Part shown: piece after piece, positions 9,955-19,421 of the stretch
Position numbering within the stretch: position 1 is the stretch's first letter
Layout of the letters: every line of letters begins with the position of its first letter
DNA from: Paucilactobacillus hokkaidonensis JCM 18461
GTDB lineage: Bacteria > Bacillota > Bacilli > Lactobacillales > Lactobacillaceae
Assembly: GCF_000829395.1 (NCBI RefSeq)
Contig: NZ_AP014680.1
Coordinates: forward strand, 1,302,001 to 1,366,000
Direction of reading: 5' to 3'
DNA length: 64,000 nt
Notes under the pieces: model-generated
What the model saw: the letters and a program-made list of their open reading frames with translations, nothing else
Database searches by the model: none
Told to the model about the DNA's origin: nothing
Translations under genes and position numbers: made by a program

Positions 9955-11763
9955 TTAGTCATGACTACTACCCCGAGCTACCTGTGCATTCTTTTGTAAT
10001 GAAACTTTGATCAGCTGTGCAGTTGGCTGCGGGATCCCAATTTTATGCAAATCTTCGATTGATGCTTGAGCAATATGTGCAATCGAGCCAAACTTTTTTA
10101 ATAGTTTGTTACGTGTTTTAGGACCAACCCCCGCAATTTCATCCAGTCGTGAACTCAGAGAATGTTTCGTATGCACTTGTCGATGAAAAGTAATTGCGAA
10201 TCGATGGACTTCATCTTGAATCCGTTGTACCAAATAAAAGCCCTGACTTTTAGGATCTAGATTAATATGCTCATCAGTATCACCAAATAACAAATCAGCT
10301 GTCTTATGATGTTCATTTTTAACCATGCCAACCACTGGAATATCAAGATTCAATTCATTGACAAGTACATCTTTGGCAGCATTCATTTGAATATTACCAC
10401 CATCCATGAAAATCATATCTGGCATAGGTTGATGCTCCTTTAATAAACGGGAGTAACGGCGTCGAATCACTTCGGCTGTACTAGCAGCTTCGTCAGCATG
10501 ATCAACCGTCCTTAGTTTATACTTACGATACAATTTACGATTTGGCTGACCATCACTAAAGACCACCATTGCTGAAACTAAGTCCGCCCCCTGAATATGT
10601 GAATGGTCAAATGCTTCAATTTTATGACCTGCGGGTAACCCTAACGCATCGGTAATCTCTTGCATTGCTCCTGTTGTTTTTCGTTCATCCAACTCTAACA
10701 ATCGGAACTTTTCTTCCAACACTAACCGCGCGTTTTTTTCAGCCATAGCCAATAAATCCCGTTTTTCACCACGTTGCGGTGTTCGAACCGGCACTCCTAA
10801 AATTTCACTTATTTCTTGAGCTGGTAATCCTGCTGGAACTAAAATTTCGCGTGGTAGGACATTATTTTTACGGTTATAAAATTGCATAATAAAACTTGCC
10901 ATTTCTTCAACATCAGTATCGACAATTGGAAATAACCGTTTTTCACGTTTCATTAGTCGTGATTGCCTAATGAAAAATACTTGAATTGACAACCACCCCT
11001 TGTCCATGTAGAAATTGAATAAATCACGGGGCGTCTTATCATTAGAAATAATCCTCTGCTTTTCAACCGTTACTTCAATGTAGTGTAGCTGGTCACGTAA
11101 TTCGGCGGCTCGTTCATATTGCATTTCAGCCGCGGCCGTTTCCATCTCTTTAGTAAGCCTATTTTTGATTGTTTTTGTATTGCCATTAAAAAAAGACTTA
11201 ATTCGTTCAACTTGATCCTTATATTTTTTCTCAGGTACCTCTTTGAAACAGGCGCCCAAACATTGTCCCATGTGATAATACAAACACGGACGACCTTGAA
11301 ATCCATTACATCTGCGTAATGGATAAACTTTTTGAATAAAATGAAGTGTTTCTTCAGCGGCATAAACATTTGGATAAGGACCGAAATAAAAACCACCATC
11401 TTTTTTAACATCACCAGTAATCAAAATCTGTGGATCACGTTCATTAGTAATTTTAATGTACGGATATCCGGTTCCTCGTTTCAACTTAATATTATAATAT
11501 GGTTGATGTTTTTGAATTAACGTAATTTCTAGCAAAAAGGACTCTTTGTTAGTTGCTGTAACAAGGGTTTCAAAATCTGCAATTTCAGATACTAACCGAG
11601 CTGTTTTACCATCATGACTACTTTTGAAATAAGACCGAACTCGATTTCGTAAATTTTTGGCCTTACCAACATATATAATCTGACTATTGATATTTTTCAT
11701 CAGGTAACAACCAGGTAGTGCTGGCAGTAACGCTAACTTATGTTCCAGGTATTCACTCGCCAA
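9955..11763 (-). CDS. uvrC: Excinuclease ABC subunit C
   Basis: Makes the dual incisions in nucleotide excision repair with UvrA and UvrB. The 602-residue product shows an N-terminal GIY-YIG nuclease (LPGCYLMKN...IIYVGKAKNL, about 14-40), a UVR/UvrB-interaction region (about 195-232, ETAAAEMQYERAAELRD), the RNase H-like C-terminal nuclease (EAFDHSHIQGADLVSAMVVF) and a terminal helix-hairpin-helix (EIAGVGPKTRNKLLKKFGS). The start is TTG at 11761-11763, with GGAGG 8-10 bases upstream. The flanking genes are obg downstream and the glnQ terminator upstream. Confidence 0.96.
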   Translation of the reverse strand: MASEYLEHKLALLPALPGCYLMKNINSQIIYVGKAKNLRNRVRSYFKSSHDGKTARLVSEIADFETLVTATNKESFLLEITLIQKHQPYYNIKLKRGTGYPYIKITNERDPQILITGDVKKDGGFYFGPYPNVYAAEETLHFIQKVYPLRRCNGFQGRPCLYYHMGQCLGACFKEVPEKKYKDQVERIKSFFNGNTKTIKNRLTKEMETAAAEMQYERAAELRDQLHYIEVTVEKQRIISNDKTPRDLFNFYMDKGWLSIQVFFIRQSRLMKREKRLFPIVDTDVEEMASFIMQFYNRKNNVLPREILVPAGLPAQEISEILGVPVRTPQRGEKRDLLAMAEKNARLVLEEKFRLLELDERKTTGAMQEITDALGLPAGHKIEAFDHSHIQGADLVSAMVVFSDGQPNRKLYRKYKLRTVDHADEAASTAEVIRRRYSRLLKEHQPMPDMIFMDGGNIQMNAAKDVLVNELNLDIPVVGMVKNEHHKTADLLFGDTDEHINLDPKSQGFYLVQRIQDEVHRFAITFHRQVHTKHSLSSRLDEIAGVGPKTRNKLLKKFGSIAHIAQASIEDLHKIGIPQPTAQLIKVSLQKNAQVARGSSHD

Positions 11764-11827
11764 TTGTAACCCCTCCGTTTATTTTGCTGCATACAATTAT
11801 ATGTCATCACACATTTTTTCGCAAAAA

Positions 11828-11860
11828 TAACACTTCAATTCATATGAAATTGAAGTGTTA
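11828..11860 (-). terminator. Terminator of the glnQ-type gene
   Basis: A perfect 13-bp inverted repeat (11828-11840 and 11848-11860) with a 7-base loop; on the minus strand it runs into TTTTTGCG. It lies 19 bases after the glnQ-type stop codon. Confidence 0.8.
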
Positions 11861-11878
11861 TCATCATTATACGTTTAA

Positions 11879-12625
11879 TTAAGCTTGAAGCACTTTCTCC
11901 AAGAAATCTTTGGCTCGATCTGTTTTTGGATTATTAAAGAATTCATCCGGTTGTGCTGATTCTTGAATATAGCCATCTGCCATAAACCAAATTTTATCAG
12001 CCACACTTTTTGCAAATCCCATTTCATGCGTAACTACAACCATGGTCATCCCATCATTGGCCAAGTCTTGCATTACTTTCAAAACTTCTCCAACCATCTC
12101 TGGATCCAAAGCACTAGTTGGTTCATCAAATAACATAACTTCTGGATTCATTGCCAAGGCCCGGGCAATTGCCACCCGTTGTTGTTGACCACCAGAAAGA
12201 CTGGTCGGATATGCATCTGCCTTTTCTGCTAAACCAACTTTATCCAATAAATCTTTGGCAACCTTAGTAGCTTCGTCGTCACTTAAATGTTTAACTTTGA
12301 CTGGGGCTAATTTTAAATTTTCTATCACCGTCATGTTAGGGAAGAGGTTAAAACTTTGAAAAACCATTCCCATTTTTTCACGCAATTCGTTCACATGTTT
12401 TTCGTCTAAAGTCGTCAAATCCGTTCCTTTAAACATTACTTGACCACCAGTTGGTTGCTCTAATAGATTAAGGCAGCGTAAGAAGGTTGATTTACCCGCA
12501 CCAGACGGGCCAATAACACAAATAACTTCACCCTTTTTAACATCTTCAGTAATATCTTTTAAAACAGCGTTACCGCCAAAATCTTTTTGTAATTTGTTAA
12601 CTTCAATCATTGTTTCATTTTCCAT
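11879..12625 (-). CDS. glnQ: Polar amino acid ABC transporter ATPase (GlnQ type), orphan
   Basis: ATP-binding subunit of a polar amino acid importer. In the 248-residue protein: Walker [10 protein letters not shown] (39-47), Q-loop Gln90, signature LSGGQ (143-147), Walker [13 protein letters not shown] (from 163) and switch His200 (VVVTHEMGF). The length and sequence are typical of GlnQ/ArtM-type ATPases. The start was placed at 12625 because AAGGGGGA lies just before it; an in-frame start 12 codons earlier has no such site. No permease or binding-protein gene is adjacent: it has its own promoter and terminator, so it must pair with a transporter encoded elsewhere, or serve several. The gene symbol reflects the family, not proven glutamine specificity. 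Confidence 0.88.
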   Translation of the reverse strand: MENETMIEVNKLQKDFGGNAVLKDITEDVKKGEVICVIGPSGAGKSTFLRCLNLLEQPTGGQVMFKGTDLTTLDEKHVNELREKMGMVFQSFNLFPNMTVIENLKLAPVKVKHLSDDEATKVAKDLLDKVGLAEKADAYPTSLSGGQQQRVAIARALAMNPEVMLFDEPTSALDPEMVGEVLKVMQDLANDGMTMVVVTHEMGFAKSVADKIWFMADGYIQESAQPDEFFNNPKTDRAKDFLEKVLQA

Positions 12626-12681
12626 TATAAATTCCCCCTTACCAGCCATTGAATTCAGCACTGGTTACTTCAATGATTTTT

Positions 12682-12710
12682 ATTATACTAGTAGTTGTTT
12701 GTTTATGCAA
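12682..12710 (-). promoter_or_regulatory. Promoter of the glnQ-type gene
   Basis: On the minus strand TTGCAT (12705-12710) and TATAAT (12682-12687) are separated by exactly 17 bases, about 57 bases before the chosen start. Confidence 0.75.
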
Positions 12711-12718
12711 TAGTTTTT

Positions 12719-12769
12719 CACTTTTTACACTTTTTATACAGTAAAGTGCCTAATATACGAAATAAAGTG
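12719..12769. promoter_or_regulatory. Four CACTTT/AAAGTG half-sites between divergent promoters
   Basis: CACTTT occurs at 12719-12724 and 12728-12733, and its complement AAAGTG at 12743-12748 and 12764-12769. The group lies exactly between the minus-strand glnQ promoter and the plus-strand promoter at 12776-12804. The arrangement (two direct, two inverted) looks like an operator; the regulator is unknown. Confidence 0.35.
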
Positions 12770-12775
12770 TATATA

Positions 12776-12804
12776 TTTACAAACTACGCCAAACATGCTA
12801 GCAT
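12776..12804 (+). promoter_or_regulatory. Promoter of the SPJ_0845-type gene
   Basis: TTTACA (12776-12781) and TAGCAT (12799-12804) have a 17-base spacer; the start codon is at 12853. Confidence 0.55.
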
Positions 12805-12852
12805 TAGAGCAACTTAAAGTTATTTACTCCGTTAAATGAAAGGAATGATCCC

Positions 12853-12999
12853 ATGGGACTTATTGTTCGTCGCGAACTCAATCTTGAAAAGTTGTTTGAT
12901 GACTTCGCCGTTGATCCTAAAAAAAAGGCTGCTAAGCAACCGGATAAAAAACCAACAGATACTAAAGATACTGAACAAAAAGATAATACTGAAAAGTAA
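12853..12999 (+). CDS. SPJ_0845 family small protein, 48 aa
   Basis: A 48-residue open frame beginning MGLIVRRELNLEKLFDDFAVD, followed by a lysine-, aspartate- and threonine-rich tail (KKKAAKQPDKK...). The N-terminal pattern, LxKLFDxFA after a short beta-like stretch, matches the SPJ_0845 family of short proteins common in streptococci and lactobacilli, whose function is unknown. AAAGGA lies 8 bases before the ATG. It has its own promoter (12776) and terminator (13023). A longer frame covering the same bases (12836-13024) is a shadow: it has no family resemblance. The highly charged tail is probably unstructured. Confidence 0.75.
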   Translation: MGLIVRRELNLEKLFDDFAVDPKKKAAKQPDKKPTDTKDTEQKDNTEK

Positions 13000-13022
13000 A
13001 TTTACATCCATTGGTACCCATT

Positions 13023-13058
13023 AAGAAACTGAGCAGAATTATGCGCTTAGTTTCTTTT
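13023..13058 (+). terminator. Terminator of the SPJ_0845-type gene
   Basis: AAGAAACT (13023-13030) pairs with AGTTTCTT (13049-13056), with added GC pairs inside; a T-run follows on the plus strand. Confidence 0.75.
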
Positions 13059-13354
13059 TATTTGTTTTTATATCCATTAGGATAACGATCGTTTAACGTA
13101 TCGATATTATTCTTAGCAATCTCATCAAATGGAATATCAGCCCATTGGGCAACCTGTGATAAATACCATAAAACATCGCCCATTTCGTGAACCAGTTCGT
13201 CACGATCTAATTTTTGGCCACGAAACGTATAGTTTTTAACCAAATCAACTACTTGCCCAGTCTCGCCAGCTAATCCTAGCGCACAATTAGTTAAAACTTG
13301 TTCATTGCCATAGAGTGTTCGATTAGCTGCTTTTTGATAGTCATTAAATTCCAT
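13058..13354 (-). CDS. MazG-like nucleotide pyrophosphohydrolase
   Basis: A 98-residue all-alpha NTP pyrophosphohydrolase of the MazG-like group, probably cleaning non-canonical nucleotides. Visible motif: LAGETGQVVDLVKN (Glu31) and ELVHEMGDVLWYL (Glu57, Asp60), the ExxD half that binds magnesium. In related proteins the first half usually reads GETGE; here residue 34 is Gln instead of Glu, so one metal ligand of the EExxE motif may be missing. The gene begins exactly where ysxC ends and is probably translated from the same mRNA. Confidence 0.82.
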   Translation of the reverse strand: MEFNDYQKAANRTLYGNEQVLTNCALGLAGETGQVVDLVKNYTFRGQKLDRDELVHEMGDVLWYLSQVAQWADIPFDEIAKNNIDTLNDRYPNGYKNK

Positions 13355-13950
13355 TATTCAGTTCCTCCAATTTGGTTTTCAATCCACTGCCACACATCGT
13401 CCTTACCCAATTTGGTTTGTGCTGAAAATAAGATTAGCTCTGTATTAGATTGCTTTAAGGCTAAAGTTTTATTGATTAAACTAACTTGCCGATTACGCAC
13501 TCCTGGTTTAACCTTATCTATTTTAGTAGCCACAATTAACGTTGGAATATCATAATATTGTAACCATTGGTACATCGATACATCATCGTCAGATGGTGCA
13601 TGACGACCATCAATAAGTTGAATGACACCCTGCAGTGTTTGCCGCTGCGTCAAGTAAGTTTCAATCATTGTCCCAAACTTTGCCCGTTCTTGTTTTGATA
13701 CTTTAGCATATCCATAGCCTGGCACATCTACAAAATATAGTTGATGTTCAACTTCATAAAAATTTAACGTCCGTGTCTTGCCCGGTTGACTGGAGGTACG
13801 AGCATAACTTCTTCGGTTAATTAATACGTTGGTTAATGATGATTTACCCACATTTGAACGCCCAACCAATCCGATTTCAGGAAATCCGGTCGTTGGATAT
13901 TGAGTCGGTGAAACTGCGCTCATGACTAATTCTACTTCTTGAACTTCCAT
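13354..13950 (-). CDS. ysxC: Ribosome biogenesis GTP-binding protein YsxC/EngB
   Basis: Small GTPase of the TrmE-Era-EngA-YihA group needed for 50S subunit assembly. The 198-residue protein shows GLVGRSNVGKSSL (G1, about 28-40), VDVPGYGYA (G3) and VATKIDKV (G4), plus FYEVEHQLYF typical of EngB. The start is the ATG at 13948-13950, with GGAGG six bases before it; a TTG four codons earlier is less likely. It follows clpX as in other Firmicutes, but a strong terminator lies between them, so some uncoupling is expected. Confidence 0.95.
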   Translation of the reverse strand: MEVQEVELVMSAVSPTQYPTTGFPEIGLVGRSNVGKSSLTNVLINRRSYARTSSQPGKTRTLNFYEVEHQLYFVDVPGYGYAKVSKQERAKFGTMIETYLTQRQTLQGVIQLIDGRHAPSDDDVSMYQWLQYYDIPTLIVATKIDKVKPGVRNRQVSLINKTLALKQSNTELILFSAQTKLGKDDVWQWIENQIGGTE

Positions 13951-14024
13951 AACAACCTCCAAATTAATTCATTGAATTCATTCTAACAAAAATCCCAAGT
14001 AAATGGGAATTCATTTTTCCTTTT

Positions 14025-14080
14025 AAATAAGCCCTATTAACTACGATTATAATGTGAATCGTAGTTAATAGGGCTTATTT
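14025..14080 (-). terminator. Terminator of clpX, 24-bp perfect stem
   Basis: Positions 14025-14048 are exactly complementary to 14057-14080, leaving an 8-base loop. The arms end AAATAAGCCC/GGGCTTATTT. It begins 8 bases after the clpX stop codon. The stem is unusually long and free of mismatches. Confidence 0.8.
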
Positions 14081-14087
14081 TAATACT

Positions 14088-15335
14088 TTAAGATGCTTTT
14101 TCTTTTAAAACATATTCAGGTTCTGCATGTTTATTGACACTGCGTTTATTGATAATTACCTTTTGAACGTCTTTTCGACTAGGTAAATCAAACATCACAT
14201 CACGCATTACATCTTCGATAATTGAGCGTAAACCACGGGCACCAGTATCCCGAGCAATAGCCAAGTGCGCCATTGCTTTTAAAGCCCCATCAGTAAATTC
14301 CAATTCAGAATTATCAATACTGATTAACTTTTGATACTGTTTAACTAACGCATTTTTAGGCTCAGTTAAAATTCGAACTAAATCATGCTCATCAAGTTTT
14401 TGCAATGCAGTTAAGATTGGCAATCGTCCAATAAACTCAGGGATTAATCCAAACTGCAACAAGTCCTCTGGTACCACATGCTGTAAAACATTTTTATCAC
14501 TCACTGAGTCAATTTCACGTGAATTAGAACCAAAGCCAATTGTTTTATCCCCTAGGCGTTCTTTAACAATCGTTTCAATGCCATCAAACGCACCACCAAC
14601 GATAAATAAAATATTCTTAGTATCAACTTGAATGAATTCTTGTTGTGGATGCTTACGGCCACCCTGAGGCGGAACACTAGCAATCGTACCTTCCAAGATT
14701 TTTAAAAGTGCTTGTTGTACCCCTTCACCGGAGACATCTCGTGTAATCGAAACATTTTCACTCTTCTTGGCAATCTTATCGATTTCGTCAATATAGATAA
14801 TTCCCTTTTCAGCCCGATCAACATCGTAGTCAGCTGATTGAAGTAGTTTCAAAATAATATTTTCAACATCTTCACCAACATATCCTGCCTCAGTCAAAGT
14901 TGTTGCATCCGCAATCGCAAATGGAACATTTAAAATCCGAGCAAGTGATTGCGCTAAATAAGTTTTACCTGATCCAGTTGGTCCGATCATACTGATATTA
15001 CTTTTTTGCAATTCGGTTTCGCCATCCACTTGATTAGCAGATTCATTAACTCGTTTGTAGTGATTATAAACTGCAACAGAAAGAGTCTTTTTAGCATCTT
15101 CTTGACCAATGACATAGTCGTTTAACTTAGTAACAATCTCAGCTGGAGTTGGCACATCTAATAAAGCTTGTGTTGCATCTTCAGCAATTTCTTCATCAAT
15201 AATTTCTTTACATAAATCAATACACTCATTACAAATATAAACGCCTGGTCCGGCAACAATTTTTTTAACCTGATCTTGTGACTTCCCACAAAAAGAACAG
15301 TTTACAGATTCCATACCATCGGTATCTTCAAACAT
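14088..15335 (-). CDS. clpX: ATP-dependent Clp protease ATP-binding subunit ClpX
   Basis: AAA+ unfoldase that feeds substrates to ClpP. The 415-residue protein has the N-terminal four-cysteine zinc domain (Cys13, 16, 35, 38), Walker A GPTGSGKT (118-125), Walker [10 protein letters not shown], the pore and sensor regions, and the tripeptide loop IGFGS that docks on ClpP. AGGAGG lies 9 bases before the ATG. It follows tig, the classic tig-clpX-ysxC order. ClpP itself is not in the window. Confidence 0.97.
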   Translation of the reverse strand: MFEDTDGMESVNCSFCGKSQDQVKKIVAGPGVYICNECIDLCKEIIDEEIAEDATQALLDVPTPAEIVTKLNDYVIGQEDAKKTLSVAVYNHYKRVNESANQVDGETELQKSNISMIGPTGSGKTYLAQSLARILNVPFAIADATTLTEAGYVGEDVENIILKLLQSADYDVDRAEKGIIYIDEIDKIAKKSENVSITRDVSGEGVQQALLKILEGTIASVPPQGGRKHPQQEFIQVDTKNILFIVGGAFDGIETIVKERLGDKTIGFGSNSREIDSVSDKNVLQHVVPEDLLQFGLIPEFIGRLPILTALQKLDEHDLVRILTEPKNALVKQYQKLISIDNSELEFTDGALKAMAHLAIARDTGARGLRSIIEDVMRDVMFDLPSRKDVQKVIINKRSVNKHAEPEYVLKEKAS

Positions 15336-15423
15336 GTATTGTGACCTCCTAATAAGTTACTGTAAGTATCATAGCAGAAAGACTAATTAAATACGAATAA
15401 TTGACTCAACCTTAAATTTAAAA

Positions 15424-15452
15424 AAATGCTCAATCAATTTGATTGAACATTT
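15424..15452 (-). terminator. Terminator of tig
   Basis: AAATGCTCAATC (15424-15435) pairs with GATTGAACATTT (15441-15452). On the minus strand it is followed by TTTTTTT. Confidence 0.75.
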
Positions 15453-15475
15453 CTTCAAATTAAGCTGCTTTAATC

Positions 15476-16801
15476 TTAATTTTTATCTTCTTTGGTACTC
15501 TTTTTAGCAGCCGTTTTCTCTTGTTTAGCAGAATCTGTTACGATGTCAACTGCCTTTTTAACAGCAATATCATGAGCTAACATGTCAGGTGTCAATGCCT
15601 TAGTAACTGCATCTTCTTCCATCCCATATTGTTGTGCAAGATCCTTAATTTCAGCATCAATTTCTTTTTGTGTGGGCTTAATATTTTCAGCTTCCACAAT
15701 TGCTTCCAAAACTAAGTTAGTTTTAACTCGACGCTCTGCATCTGCAGCAAATTGTTTTTGCAAGTCTTCTTGCTTTGTTCCAGTAATTTGGAAATACATC
15801 TCAGGGTTAATTCCCTGTTGCTGCATATTAGCCAAATATTGTTGCATTTGACGATTTGTGTCGTCATCCAACATTGCTTGTGGAATTTCCTTGATGTCAG
15901 AATTATCAACTGCTTGAGCAATTGCAGCTTCTTCAATAGCATCATGGGCAGCTTGTTCTTTTTGCTCTTTAAGTTCTTCTTTAGTTTTTGTCTTTAATTC
16001 TTCTAATGAATCAACGTCTTCATCAACGTCCTTAGCAAATTCATCATCCAACTTAGGAAGTTGTTGTTCCTTGACTTCATGGATTGTAACTTTAAATGTT
16101 GCTTCCTTACCTTGCAATTCTTTTGCTTGGTAATCATCAGGGAATGTAACTTTAACATCTAAGCTTTCATCAGCCTTATGACCAATTAATTGGTCTTCAA
16201 AACCAGGAATAAATGAATTTGAACCTAATTCAAGTGAATAATTGTCAGCAGTTCCACCGTCAAACTTTTCACCATCAACTGATCCTTCATAATCAATCAC
16301 AACTGTATCGCCCTTTGCGGCTGGCTTGTCTTCTTTAAGAACTAATTCAGCCTGTTGTTGGCGCTTCTTTTCAAGTTCAGCATCGACATCTTTAACTAAC
16401 ACACGTGTGCTTTGTTTAGGAACTTCTAGGCCCTTATAGTCGCCTAATTTAACGTCTGGTTTAACAGTCACAACAGCTTTTAATACCCATGGTTGGTCTT
16501 TTTCCATACTATCAACATCAAGTTTTGGTTGATCAACTGGATCAATGCCAGCTTCCTTAATTGCTGCTTCATAGGCTTCAGGTAACACAATATTTAATGC
16601 ATCCTGATAAAGTGCTTCTTCACCATACATTTGGTTGAAAATTTGGCGTGGAATACGGCCCTTACGAAATCCAGGAACAGTCAAGGTCTTCTTCGTTTTA
16701 GCAAAGGCCTGATCGATTCCCTTCTTAATTGTATCGACATCAATATCAAATGTTAATGTCCCTTTGTTGGTATCGCTATCGCGTTCCCATTTTGCTGACA
16801 T
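15476..16801 (-). CDS. tig: Trigger factor
   Basis: Ribosome-associated chaperone with peptidyl-prolyl isomerase activity. The 441-residue product has the ribosome-docking signature [15 protein letters not shown] (about 41-55), the FKBP-like domain (about 160-245, [20 protein letters not shown]...[11 protein letters not shown]) and a long C-terminal helical region. The Lys/Glu-rich tail is usual. GGAGG lies upstream of the ATG. It is separately terminated from clpX and from tuf, so each is a single-gene unit, although readthrough is possible. Confidence 0.97.
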   Translation of the reverse strand: MSAKWERDSDTNKGTLTFDIDVDTIKKGIDQAFAKTKKTLTVPGFRKGRIPRQIFNQMYGEEALYQDALNIVLPEAYEAAIKEAGIDPVDQPKLDVDSMEKDQPWVLKAVVTVKPDVKLGDYKGLEVPKQSTRVLVKDVDAELEKKRQQQAELVLKEDKPAAKGDTVVIDYEGSVDGEKFDGGTADNYSLELGSNSFIPGFEDQLIGHKADESLDVKVTFPDDYQAKELQGKEATFKVTIHEVKEQQLPKLDDEFAKDVDEDVDSLEELKTKTKEELKEQKEQAAHDAIEEAAIAQAVDNSDIKEIPQAMLDDDTNRQMQQYLANMQQQGINPEMYFQITGTKQEDLQKQFAADAERRVKTNLVLEAIVEAENIKPTQKEIDAEIKDLAQQYGMEEDAVTKALTPDMLAHDIAVKKAVDIVTDSAKQEKTAAKKSTKEDKN

Positions 16802-16917
16802 TTTATTTCCTCCATAACAGTAGTTAATTATTAAATGCTTGTTTTTGCATACTTAACCAGTTTAACGTAAGCAACTCAAATTGTAAACATCTGCGTGCTT
16901 TAAACTTGCGTATGTAC

Positions 16918-16958
16918 AAAAAAAGCCTGGTAAGCAATCACTTACCAGAGCTTTTTTT
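16918..16958 (-). terminator. Terminator of tuf
   Basis: CTGGTAAG pairs with CTTACCAG, extended by AGC/GCT pairs, with T-runs on both strands; it begins about 15 bases after the tuf stop. Confidence 0.85.
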
Positions 16959-16971
16959 ATCTAACTAAAAT

Positions 16972-18162
<1,191 letters not shown>

Positions 18163-18197
18163 TAATGAAACCCTCCTGTTATTTTTACAAGAATAAT

Positions 18198-18222
18198 GTC
18201 AGCCACTAGGCAGCAGGCTGAC
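18198..18222 (-). promoter_or_regulatory. Hairpin in the tuf leader
   Basis: GTCAGCC (18198-18204) pairs with GGCTGAC (18216-18222) across an 11-base loop. It lies in the transcribed leader, about 20 bases before the tuf ribosome site. It may stabilise the mRNA or tune translation. Confidence 0.5.
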
Positions 18223-18237
18223 ACACCTTTAGAATAG

Positions 18238-18265
18238 ATTATACTACTTCCTCTTGAGAATTCAA
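18238..18265 (-). promoter_or_regulatory. tuf promoter P2
   Basis: Minus strand TTGAAT (18260-18265), 16-base spacer, TATAAT (18238-18243), 75 bases before the start codon. Confidence 0.7.
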
Positions 18266-18301
18266 AGCCTAGCAAAGGCTGTTTCAAGAAGATTCTAAAC
18301 C

Positions 18302-18330
18302 ATTATATATAGTGTTCCTTGATTTGTAAA
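18302..18330 (-). promoter_or_regulatory. tuf promoter P1
   Basis: Minus strand TTTACA (18325-18330), 17-base spacer, TATAAT (18302-18307), upstream of P2. The spacer ends in an AT-rich ACTATA. Confidence 0.7.
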
Positions 18331-18374
18331 CATCTTTTACTCATCAAGACGAAAAAAAATATTTTTTTAACGAA

Positions 18375-19313
18375 TTAATTTACAGTATTTTGCAGTAATT
18401 CTTGGCTTAATAAAGCTAACTTATCCTGCCATTTTATTATTTTGGATGTGCTCGGATCCGCCTGTAAATTTGCTTGAGTTGTTCGTTTAATTGCCACCTC
18501 AACCCAAATATTTGCATTAGTTACTACTTGGTCAATCAATGGGTAACAAAATGCCATTTGTAATTGAAACTCCTGCGTTAAAATTTGTAATGTAATTGGA
18601 TCTTTTTGTCCTAATTCAGTTTCAAATTGAGCCAACACTGCCATCACTTGTGTATTTTTATCAACTGGCTGTAATGTCTGACAATTAATTTCATGTTCTT
18701 GACCATCTAACCAATATAATTTAACAGTTTCCTTAAAATTTAATCGTTGCAGTGCTTGCAGGATGCTCGACCGAATCAATGGATTAGTAAACGGATCGCG
18801 TAATAAAAACTTGGCTCCCATCACATATTGAGCAAGCGGTAATTGGTAGGCAGCTTCAAACCGTCTCTTCTGCTCAATAAAATTTTCATCACCTAAATGA
18901 TAAAACTGACGTGTATTTGTTTTGATTGTTGCGCCAAGTTCGCTTAAATCTTTAAGTTCTTGTTGCTCAATTTCAGTAAGTGCTGTTTTTTGCCACTGTG
19001 TTTGACCGCTTAATAATGCAAACTGACGTGCAATTATAAACTGATGGTTAGATAATAATAGTTCAATCATTAACTTGTAAAGTTCCTGTGTGGCCAGGTA
19101 ACTACTTCGATGTTCATCCGCGTATTGCTGTGCTAGTTTGTATTGTCGATCCATATAAAGTGATTCTACCAATAGATGACTAATTTCAATGTCCGAAACA
19201 TCTTGATATAATCCCTCTAAAATTGCACTAGCTTTACTCCAGTTCTTTTCTTGTAGCAATTGTTGTGCTTGAGTTAGCTGCTTTATTTGTTCGGTTGTTA
19301 ATATACTATCCAT
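18375..19313 (-). CDS. TPR-like repeat protein of unknown function
   Basis: This 312-residue, cytoplasmic, mostly helical protein is rich in Gln and Leu. The N-terminal third shows TPR-like helix pairs (AQQLLQEKNWSKASAILEGLYQD, LLVESLYMDRQYKLAQQYADEH, LYKLMIELLLSNHQFIIARQFALL). The rest (FLLRDPFTNPLIRSSILQALQRLNFKETVKLYWLDGQ) resembles the conserved C-terminal region of lactobacillar TPR proteins. The start has TGAGGT 8 bases upstream. It lies downstream of the rnjB terminator and upstream of tuf, probably a separate unit. The role is unknown; an adaptor function is suggested only by the repeat type. Confidence 0.75.
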   Translation of the reverse strand: MDSILTTEQIKQLTQAQQLLQEKNWSKASAILEGLYQDVSDIEISHLLVESLYMDRQYKLAQQYADEHRSSYLATQELYKLMIELLLSNHQFIIARQFALLSGQTQWQKTALTEIEQQELKDLSELGATIKTNTRQFYHLGDENFIEQKRRFEAAYQLPLAQYVMGAKFLLRDPFTNPLIRSSILQALQRLNFKETVKLYWLDGQEHEINCQTLQPVDKNTQVMAVLAQFETELGQKDPITLQILTQEFQLQMAFCYPLIDQVVTNANIWVEVAIKRTTQANLQADPSTSKIIKWQDKLALLSQELLQNTVN

Positions 19314-19338
19314 AGTTGTGACCTCACATCAAAATATT

Positions 19339-19393
19339 AAATAAGAGCATAACCCCTAACATGTTATTCATGTTATGCGCTACACTCTTATTT
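19339..19393 (-). terminator. Terminator of the RNase J gene
   Basis: AAATAAGAG (19339-19347) pairs with CTCTTATTT (19385-19393), with an inner GCATAAC/GTTATGC stem. It lies directly after the RNase J stop. Confidence 0.65.
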
Positions 19394-19421
19394 TGCAAAA
19401 TACAAAACTAATATTGCTAGC

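Noticed and set aside
12600-12660. GlnQ-type protein starting at 12661
   Set aside because: No ribosome site before that codon; AAGGGGGA precedes the ATG at 12625.
12836-13024. A 62-codon plus-strand frame beginning MKGMIPWDLL
   Set aside because: It covers the SPJ_0845-type gene in another frame, has no family resemblance, and the internal frame from 12853 has the correct ribosome-site spacing and a recognisable N-terminus.
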